A DNA stretch of 64,000 nucleotides, taken from contig CAYGDP010000017.1 of NCBI GenBank assembly GCA_964348665.1, forward strand, positions 15,307 to 79,306, written 5' to 3'. Below the pieces are notes generated by a model that did no database searches, was not told the DNA's origin, and saw only the letters and a program-made list of their open reading frames with translations. Below are positions 59,337 through 64,000 of the stretch, in pieces. The translations under genes were made by a program, and so were the position numbers. The stretch's first letter is position 1, and every line of letters begins with the position of its first letter. This DNA comes from CAYGDP01 sp964348665 (GTDB lineage: Bacteria > Verrucomicrobiota > Verrucomicrobiia > Palsa-1439 > CAYGDP01).

Positions 59337-60272
59337 TCAATTGGCCGTCTTCGGCGCAGGCTTCTTCGGTCGAAGCTGTTTTTCGAAGAAAGCAAACATT
59401 TCATTGGAAGTATACTGCCAGTCGAATAACGGCGCACCGTGACCAGCGCCGACCAAAAACTCGGCCCGACCCGCCACTCCCGCAGCGGTCATTACGTCCG
59501 TGAGCCGATAGACCTGGTTGTGCGGAACAAGATGATCTTTCGTGCCCTGAAACGAGAGAATCGGAGCGTCACCCGTATTGATATATGTAACAGGCGAAGC
59601 TGCTTTATAAGCGTCGGGTTTCTCGGCCATAGTGCCTCCAATCCAATTTTTTACTATGCCACGACTCGCTTCAGGATATTCCATGGTAAGATCTGTTGGA
59701 CCAAAAAAATTCACGACGGTTTGCACTTTACTGGATTGATCCGCCCAGCCGCCATCACCTTCGAACCCGTCGGCTTTGTCCATCACGCCGAGCATTAGCG
59801 AGAGATGGCCGCCTGCCGAGAAACCGACCGCGCCGAATCGTTCCGGATCAATGCCGAATTTCTCGGCATTGGCGCGCAGAAACCGCACGGCGCACTTCAC
59901 GTCCTCGACTTGCGCGGGAAAAAGATATTTTGGCGCGAACCGGTACCCGATGGTGGCGGAGACGTAACCGCGTTGGACAAAATCCCACGTGTTCTTATCG
60001 TGCTGAATCCTGTCGCCCGCCGCCCATCCACCGCCGTGGATCACCAAGACGCATGGGCGCGGTCCATCGGTGGTTTCGGGACGCGCGAGGTTGAGCTTGA
60101 GCTCCACGTCGCCGGTTTTGCCATAGACGACATCCCGCTCGAAAAGTATGCCGGCAGGCGCCTTCGGCAGCGGTTTGGGCGGCGGCGGCTGTTTCTTTTC
60201 CGGCTCCTGCGCGAGCAACGGCACCGAAAATAGAGCCGCAACAATAACAATAATGGTAGATTTTGTATTCAT
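59337..60272 (-). CDS. Exported alpha/beta hydrolase (carboxylesterase / BD-FAE-like)
   Basis: 311 residues from ATG 60272 (AGAGGA before it). Signal peptide about 1-22. A Pro/Lys-rich linker (about 25-40) follows. The hydrolase fold shows the oxyanion HGGGW (79-83), nucleophile elbow GFSAGG with Ser152, acid Asp246 in GTKDHLVP, and His278 in GAGHGAP. All triad members are present. The closest types are exported esterases of the BD-FAE and Aes kind that remove acetyl or feruloyl groups from plant polysaccharides. It stands alone next to the tRNA-Ser array. Confidence 0.88.
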   Translation of the reverse strand: MNTKSTIIVIVAALFSVPLLAQEPEKKQPPPPKPLPKAPAGILFERDVVYGKTGDVELKLNLARPETTDGPRPCVLVIHGGGWAAGDRIQHDKNTWDFVQRGYVSATIGYRFAPKYLFPAQVEDVKCAVRFLRANAEKFGIDPERFGAVGFSAGGHLSLMLGVMDKADGFEGDGGWADQSSKVQTVVNFFGPTDLTMEYPEASRGIVKNWIGGTMAEKPDAYKAASPVTYINTGDAPILSFQGTKDHLVPHNQVYRLTDVMTAAGVAGRAEFLVGAGHGAPLFDWQYTSNEMFAFFEKQLRPKKPAPKTAN

Positions 60273-60305
60273 CGTTCCTCTTTCATCGCTCATCGTTTAC
60301 TGAAC

Positions 60306-60340
60306 TGGCGGAGGCGATAGGATTCGAACCTACGAGCCGC
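60306..60340 (-). pseudogene. tRNA-Ser 3'-end fragment
   Basis: On the minus strand this reads CTCGTAGGTTCGAATCCTAT then CGCCTCCGCCA: a T arm, the acceptor 3' strand, discriminator and encoded CCA, nearly identical to the intact tRNA-Ser at 60659-60750. The 5' half is missing. Just upstream on the minus strand is a piece of the GGCCGCC...GGCGGC palindrome instead of a variable arm. Confidence 0.75.
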
Positions 60341-60434
60341 CTTCGGCGGCCATCACAGGACAAGACCTCTGCTCATATTGGCGGAGAGGGAGGGATTCGA
60401 ACCCCCGAGCCACTGTTAGGCGGCTAGCGGTTTT

Positions 60435-60499
60435 TCGCGTGAGGCTCTCTCCGCGAGCCAACGCGATCCCGTTTGACCGCTCCAGCGGCCATCACGGGA
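60435..60499. repeat. Double palindrome inserted in a tRNA-Ser-like anticodon loop (copy 1)
   Basis: Two adjacent hairpins. 60435-60466 has TCGCGT...ACGCGA outer arms and GGCTC...GAGCC inner arms. 60467-60499 has TCCCGT...ACGGGA outer arms and CCGCT..AGCGG inner arms. Related single hairpins occur at 61010-61041 and 61069-61096. All lie in the loops of tRNA-Ser-like sequence. Confidence 0.8.
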
Positions 60500-60574
60500 T
60501 AAGACCGCCACAGCAAGTTGGCGGAGGCGGTAGGATTCGAACCTACGAGCGACTGTTAGGCCGCTAACGGTTTT

Positions 60575-60639
60575 TCGCGTGAGGCTCTCTCCGCGAGCCA
60601 ACGCGATCCCGTTTGGCCGCTCCAGCGGCCATCACGGGA
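60575..60639. repeat. Double palindrome inserted in a tRNA-Ser-like anticodon loop (copy 2)
   Basis: Same two-hairpin insert as at 60435-60499, offset by exactly 140 bp and differing at one position (GACCGCT versus GGCCGCT, which makes the inner stem of this copy perfect). Confidence 0.8.
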
Positions 60640-60658
60640 CAAGACCGCCACAGCAAGT

Positions 60659-60750
60659 TGGCGGAGGCGGTAGGATTCGAACCTACGAGCGACTGTTAGG
60701 CCGCTAACGGTTTTCAAGACCGTCGCATTCAACCACTCTGCCACGCCTCC
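60659..60750 (-). tRNA. tRNA-Ser(TGA), intact, with encoded CCA
   Basis: 92 bases. Acceptor stem GGAGGCG/CGCCTCC with discriminator G and genomic CCA. The D arm begins TGGCAGAGTGGTTGAATG. Anticodon stem ACGGT/ACCGT encloses loop CTTGAAA, giving anticodon TGA. A long class II variable arm (TAGCGGCCTAACAGTCGCT) and a T arm GTAGG-TTCGAAT-CCTAC follow. All stems pair. Its first 22 bases (60750-60729) also encode the C-terminus and stop of the GIY-YIG gene. It is the only complete tRNA in the window. Confidence 0.95.
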
Positions 60751-60989
60751 GTTTTTAATCTTCTGTCTATCCATCGCCTTCCCCAACCAGATTTCAAATA
60801 TCGTTCTCGCTTCTCGGCTATCTTGCGGTCGGAGTGTTCTTCCAGGAGAACTATCTTCCACGGGCGGAATTTCTTTGTCCATCCGCCACGACCCGCGTTG
60901 TGTGCAGCCAGCCGCCCTTCAGGATCGGCGCTGCTTCCGATATACAATCGGTCGGCCGTCACACTACGCAACACATAAACGTAATACAA
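60729..60989 (-). CDS. GIY-YIG nuclease-domain protein embedded in the tRNA-Ser array (TTG start)
   Basis: 86 residues if started at TTG 60989, which follows AGGAG by six bases; a frame open to 61064 would translate tRNA-like sequence. The protein reads LYYVYVLRS, then DRLYIGSS (the GIY-YIG pair in YVY...YIG form), RLAAHNAGRGGWTKK, RPWKIVLLEEH, and KIAEKRERYLKSGWGRRWI with the conserved Arg/Glu helix. It belongs to the small UPF0213-type GIY-YIG family. Its last codons and TGA stop lie inside the tRNA-Ser(TGA) D arm, and its ribosome site begins right at the end of a broken tRNA-Ser anticodon stem. A role as a homing or recombination nuclease for the array is inference. Confidence 0.8.
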   Translation of the reverse strand: MYYVYVLRSVTADRLYIGSSADPEGRLAAHNAGRGGWTKKFRPWKIVLLEEHSDRKIAEKRERYLKSGWGRRWIDRRLKTEAWQSG

Positions 60990-61002
60990 CGTAAACTCCT
61001 GT

Positions 61003-61120
61003 CGGTTCTTGGCATGAGGCTCGCTCTGCGAGCCGACGCCACTCACGTGGCAAGACCGCCGCATTCATTCCCGTGATGCCCTTCGGGCAAACGGGACTGT
61101 CGCCACTCTGCCACCTCTCC
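61003..61120 (-). pseudogene. tRNA-Ser 5' half interrupted by palindromes in D loop and anticodon loop
   Basis: Reading from 61120 on the minus strand: acceptor 5' strand GGAGAGG, TGGCAGAGTGG of the D arm, a hairpin insert (TCCCGT...ACGGGA, 61096-61069), AATGCGGCGGTCTTG (end of D arm and anticodon stem 5' side), a second hairpin insert (TGGCGTC...CATGCCA, 61041-61010), then AGAACCG (anticodon stem 3' side, 61009-61003). The matching 3' half with acceptor CCTCTCC lies 600 bp away at 60379. Between them sit the GIY-YIG gene, the intact tRNA and a repeat unit. Confidence 0.8.
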
Positions 61121-61148
61121 ATCGCGCGGACAATGTGCCACTTTCGCC

Positions 61149-62621
61149 TCACCCCGTCAATCGTATCAGCAGCCAAATCAATATCCCGCCGATGATATCG
61201 AACGCGACGCCCAACGCGATCATTTTTCGCAGCGGGACACGCCCGGTGCCATAGACCATCGCGTTTGGTCCTGTCGAGACGGGCAACATAAAACCGAAGC
61301 TGCACGCCAGGCACGTGGCGATGCCGATGGGCACGGGATCCACACTGGCCGCCTTCGCGGCACCAAGCATCATCACCACCGTCACATTCGCCGCGGCAGT
61401 GTTCGATGTGAATTCGCTAAGTGCAATACTGATTGCGATGCCTGCGGCGACCAGTTTCCAAAGACTCGGCTCGCCGACGGCGCTCATCATCAGCTTTCCA
61501 ATGGTTTCGTCCAGGCCCGTCGCGCGGATTTGTGAGCCGAGCGCCATGCCGCCTGCGAACAGAAAAATCGTCCCCCAATCAATTCGTTGCGCGTCGCGCC
61601 AAGTCACCGTAAATTCCCAGCGCTTCAGGTTGGTCGGCAAACAAAACAGCATTAGGCCCGCTGCTAATCCAACCATCTCTTCCGGAAGATGTTTTTCAAA
61701 CCATTGCGCGAAAGGATCATCTTTGCCCCAGATCATCATTGCAAGGCTCGGTGCGACCCAGCACACCAATGCCACAAGAAAGATGCTCACCACGTTCCAT
61801 TCTCCGAGCTTAATCCGACCCAACCCACGGCCTTGCTCGCGAAAACTTTTCGTCATCTCTCCGTGATTATCGAAGTGGGCGTGTCCCCACGGCCTCAACA
61901 ACAACACCAAAACCCCGATCAACAACATGGCCAACGGCACCCCGCGCCACATCCATTCCACGAATGAGACCTTGATGCCCGCCTGTTCTTCCAGCAGTCC
62001 AATGGAAATCAAATTCGGCGGCGTGCCGATGGGCGTCGCCAACCCGCCCGCGGTTGCCGAGAACGAAATCATCAGGAACAAGGGCGCTGCTACGCGCGGT
62101 TTTGCCAGTTGCGGATTGGCGTGAATGAGACCCAACACGATGGGCAGAATAAGCGCCGTTGTCGCGGTATTACTCATCCACATTGAGAGGAACCCCGTCA
62201 CGATGCCCACCGCGGCTAGGATTGTCGTGGGCGACCGCGCCACGCCGCGCAGTCCGAGCACCTTCAGGGCGATGCGCTTATCCAACCCGTATTTCTGCGC
62301 CCCTTCCGCCAGAATGAACGACCCTATGAACAGGAATACGATCGGGCTGGCAAATGGCACGAACATCTTCTTCACATCCGTCACACCGACAATCACACAG
62401 AGCAGCGGCGACAACAGAGCAGTCGCGGCCAACGGAATCGGCTCGCAAACCCAATAGATCACCGTAAAGGCCAAAACTCCAGCCAACGCTTGCGCGGCGG
62501 GTTGGAGATCCGTCTGCGATACGGCGGCATACACCAACAGCCCAAGAATCGGCCCAGCGAAAAGTCCGATCCTCTTGCGCCAGTAATCGAAACGAGTTTC
62601 TGTTTCTGGGATTTCGTCCAT
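61149..62621 (-). CDS. DASS/SLC13-family anion:sodium symporter
   Basis: 490 residues, about 11-12 membrane helices. The two Ser-Asn-Thr sites of the family are present: MWMSNTATTALILPI and LSEFTSNTAAANVTVVMM. Other landmarks are GGLATPIGTPPNLI, DWGTIFLFAGGMALGSQI and GFMLPVSTGPNAMVYGTG near the C-terminus, the SLC13 signature. It imports a divalent anion (C4-dicarboxylate, sulfate or similar) with Na+. The N-terminus is cytoplasmic and polar (MDEIPETETRFDYWRKR). It stands alone, divergent from the PQQ-like gene. Confidence 0.92.
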   Translation of the reverse strand: MDEIPETETRFDYWRKRIGLFAGPILGLLVYAAVSQTDLQPAAQALAGVLAFTVIYWVCEPIPLAATALLSPLLCVIVGVTDVKKMFVPFASPIVFLFIGSFILAEGAQKYGLDKRIALKVLGLRGVARSPTTILAAVGIVTGFLSMWMSNTATTALILPIVLGLIHANPQLAKPRVAAPLFLMISFSATAGGLATPIGTPPNLISIGLLEEQAGIKVSFVEWMWRGVPLAMLLIGVLVLLLRPWGHAHFDNHGEMTKSFREQGRGLGRIKLGEWNVVSIFLVALVCWVAPSLAMMIWGKDDPFAQWFEKHLPEEMVGLAAGLMLFCLPTNLKRWEFTVTWRDAQRIDWGTIFLFAGGMALGSQIRATGLDETIGKLMMSAVGEPSLWKLVAAGIAISIALSEFTSNTAAANVTVVMMLGAAKAASVDPVPIGIATCLACSFGFMLPVSTGPNAMVYGTGRVPLRKMIALGVAFDIIGGILIWLLIRLTG

Positions 62622-62683
62622 CGGGCGCAGATAGTAGTAGTGATGCGCGATTGTCGCAAAACAAATCGTGGTAGATTAACGAA

Positions 62684-63952
62684 GTGGGCATTGCCGCTTG
62701 GTCACTGCTATATTACATTGGCATTGTGAACTACTTAAAAGGCAGGAATGTGATAATTTCCCTAATTATGTTGGGGTTGGGAAACGCTCACGGTCAGAAT
62801 AACCCCACCGAATACGAGGTTAACAAGGGGCTGGTGGTGGCATATAATTTGAAAGGCAAGAAGCTATGGAGTTTTGAGACCATCGGTCGCGTTGACACTA
62901 CTACCATTACTCCTCAAGAAATATTTGTGCGTGCAACGCATTATAAGGGCGTGCACACCGGACCGAATGCATTTCATTTCACGAATACTTACGTTAAAAC
63001 AAGAATTTATTGTCTCGACCCGAATACAGGAAAGGCACGATGGGAAGTTGGTAAAAACGGCCACAAATTATCAATGCCTGTGCCTACAGGCGATCGCGTC
63101 ATCATCGCGACCGGCAAATTGGATCGTGAAAGTTTCAAGCTTTATCCAAAACCCGAACCAAAACCAGCGCTTTTTGCCTTAGAACGAACAACGGGGCAAG
63201 TACTTTGGGAAAATACTCTTCCCGAGTTCATCGGAGATGATGCGGGGGACGGCAGAAGCAAAATAACAAGCGTTTATCTGACAATTACCGACCAAACTGC
63301 AATCAGCATTACGAACCCATTCGTCAAGATGAAAATCAATTTTTGGGATGTTTCATCTGGAAAGCTGAGATCGAGTGTTTCTCTAAGCGATTTGACACAG
63401 GAGAAAACTGATAAGGAGATAACAGAACTGGTAGATTTTAAACTCGGCAAAGATCTATACATTCTCCTGCGCTGGCTGTCGGATCGCCAATTGCCTGGAC
63501 GCGGGACGCAGAAGACTTTTTTAATCTCATTAGATCACTCGTCCGGTAATCCCCTTTGGAAAACGCAGACGGAAAACTTTCCCTTATCCGCAAGTCTAAT
63601 TTGTGAAAGAGACATAGTTTATCTGTTTGCTGACCTAGATGGTGCATTAGCGACGGGTTTATTCTCCTTCGACGCTGCTTCTGGTAACCTGAATTGGCGA
63701 ATCGAGGAAAAAACCCGATTTGGACCGTGGCAAATTGGATCGAAGGAACACGTTGGAGTTTGGATTTACTCGAGTCGCTTCCTCCGTGCGATAGACCTAA
63801 AAACTGGAAACAAAAGCCTTCCCATTAGCCCTGTATTTGAAGGGTCCAATTACAAGATTTTGCCGCTGCAGTCTCAAGGAAAGCACTTTTATTTCTTGCT
63901 CAAAGGGGAAGTAGAAAATCAGATCGAGAGTGGAAAAACCGTGGAGCGGTGA
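62684..63952 (+). CDS. PQQ-like beta-propeller exported protein, 3' end probably replaced by an insertion sequence
   Basis: 422 residues from GTG 62684 (uncertain; GTG at 62726 or 62750 are alternatives; none has a good ribosome site). An N-terminal hydrophobic segment (VIISLIMLGLGNAHGQ) looks like a signal peptide. PQQ-like blades follow: LVVAYNLKGKKLWSFET, RIYCLDPNTGKARWEVGKN, LFALERTTGQVLWENTLPE, LISLDHSSGNPLWKTQTEN, FSFDAASGNLNWRIEEK. The final residues (GEVENQIESGKTVER) are followed by a TGA that coincides with the first three bases of an IS-end-like sequence. The native C-terminus may therefore be lost. Confidence 0.75.
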   Translation: MGIAAWSLLYYIGIVNYLKGRNVIISLIMLGLGNAHGQNNPTEYEVNKGLVVAYNLKGKKLWSFETIGRVDTTTITPQEIFVRATHYKGVHTGPNAFHFTNTYVKTRIYCLDPNTGKARWEVGKNGHKLSMPVPTGDRVIIATGKLDRESFKLYPKPEPKPALFALERTTGQVLWENTLPEFIGDDAGDGRSKITSVYLTITDQTAISITNPFVKMKINFWDVSSGKLRSSVSLSDLTQEKTDKEITELVDFKLGKDLYILLRWLSDRQLPGRGTQKTFLISLDHSSGNPLWKTQTENFPLSASLICERDIVYLFADLDGALATGLFSFDAASGNLNWRIEEKTRFGPWQIGSKEHVGVWIYSSRFLRAIDLKTGNKSLPISPVFEGSNYKILPLQSQGKHFYFLLKGEVENQIESGKTVER

Positions 63953-64000
63953 CCTGCTCCCCCAAAACTGGACAGTAGGAAACAATAGACTTGGCTGATA
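63950..64000. mobile_element. Likely left end of an IS3-family insertion sequence (rest outside window)
   Basis: TGACCTGCTCCCCCAAAACT at 63950 onward, continuing GGACAG, resembles terminal inverted repeats of IS3-family elements (TGA followed by CTGC, a C run, AAAA and a GGACA word). About 25 bp of end plus 25 bp of interior are visible. No transposase frame is seen before the window ends. Called from memory of IS3 end sequences. Confidence 0.5.

Larger units (their letters stand above)
60379..60658 (-). repeat. Two 140-bp tandem units, each a broken tRNA-Ser 3' half with palindromes in its anticodon loop
   Basis: Units begin at 60381, 60521 and (partly, as the intact tRNA) 60661: an exact 140-bp period. 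On the minus strand each unit has GGCGGTCTTG (anticodon-stem 5' side), then a 65-bp insert, then AAAAACCG followed by a variable arm, T arm, acceptor 3' strand and CCA. The two units differ at about 11 of 140 positions. The outer unit has acceptor CCTCTCC and a GGGGG/CCCTC T stem; the inner has CGCCTCC and GTAGG/CCTAC. So the stem changes track two different tRNA-Ser identities. Acceptor 5' strand and D arm are missing in both units, so neither can be a tRNA. Confidence 0.85.

Noticed and set aside
60381..60715. Possible CRISPR array from regular 140-bp spacing
   Set aside because: Units are tRNA-Ser pieces with near-identical intervening DNA, too long and with no variable spacers or cas genes.
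60556..60882. 108-residue minus-strand frame containing GGVAEWLNATVLKT
   Set aside because: This is the translation of tRNA-Ser and the repeat units, a familiar artefact of reading tRNA-Ser as protein.
61003..61120. Group I intron in a tRNA anticodon loop
   Set aside because: The inserts are 28-65 bp simple hairpins, far too small for a self-splicing intron core.

Overview
The window reads as a chromosomal segment of a Verrucomicrobiota bacterium (PVC superphylum). The evidence is a five-gene pilus operon whose order and protein architecture match Amuc_1098-1102 of Akkermansia, a Gram-negative envelope set (lpxA, two TonB receptors, secretin), and the PVC habit of large exported proteins: 3-keto-disaccharide hydrolases (DUF1080), a ThuA/discoidin/dehydrogenase/HEAT/cytochrome c fusion, a sialate O-acetylesterase, and two ECF sigma factors next to exported or membrane partners. 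All assignments come from reading the sequence; no search was run.

Layout. 1-7.4 kb: partial sugar epimerase, DUF1080 hydrolase, ECF sigma factor followed by a VWA (YfbK-like) protein with an anti-sigma-like N-terminus, a membrane protein, a sugar-binding protein. 7.6-10.9 kb: SurA/PpiD-like chaperone and an RTX-repeat surface protein. 10.9-13.2 kb: three-gene operon of unknown function. 13.4-18.8 kb: asd, a coiled-coil protein coupled to a tiny lipoprotein, NYN nuclease coupled to a degenerate CobS-like protein, a Gfo/Idh/MocA oxidoreductase, and an SPFH/Arc-like pair with a clear promoter. 19-27.2 kb: six-gene sensory operon (two TonB receptors, YfiR, CHASE8-PAS histidine kinase, response regulator, receiver-kinase hybrid). 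27.3-35.2 kb: carbohydrate-related exported enzymes. 35.3-44.2 kb: minus-strand cell-shape block mreB-mreC-mreD-mrdA-rodA-rng plus a GT39-type membrane glycosyltransferase, tightly overlapped. 44.2-53.3 kb: the pilus operon, then a stand-alone 5'-3' exonuclease coupled to lpxA. 53.7-59.1 kb: a four-repeat exported protein, a DUF433/PIN-like toxin-antitoxin pair, and a second ECF sigma/anti-sigma/exported protein operon ending in a terminator. 59.3-64 kb: an esterase, a rearranged tRNA-Ser array, a DASS anion transporter, and a PQQ-like propeller protein whose stop codon lies in what looks like the first bases of an IS3-type insertion sequence.

The most unusual element is at 60.3-61.1 kb. One intact tRNA-Ser(TGA) sits among four broken tRNA-Ser pieces. 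Short palindromes are inserted in the D loop and anticodon loop of the broken copies, two units repeat with an exact 140-bp period, and a small GIY-YIG nuclease gene is wedged between the tRNA pieces, its last codons inside the intact tRNA.
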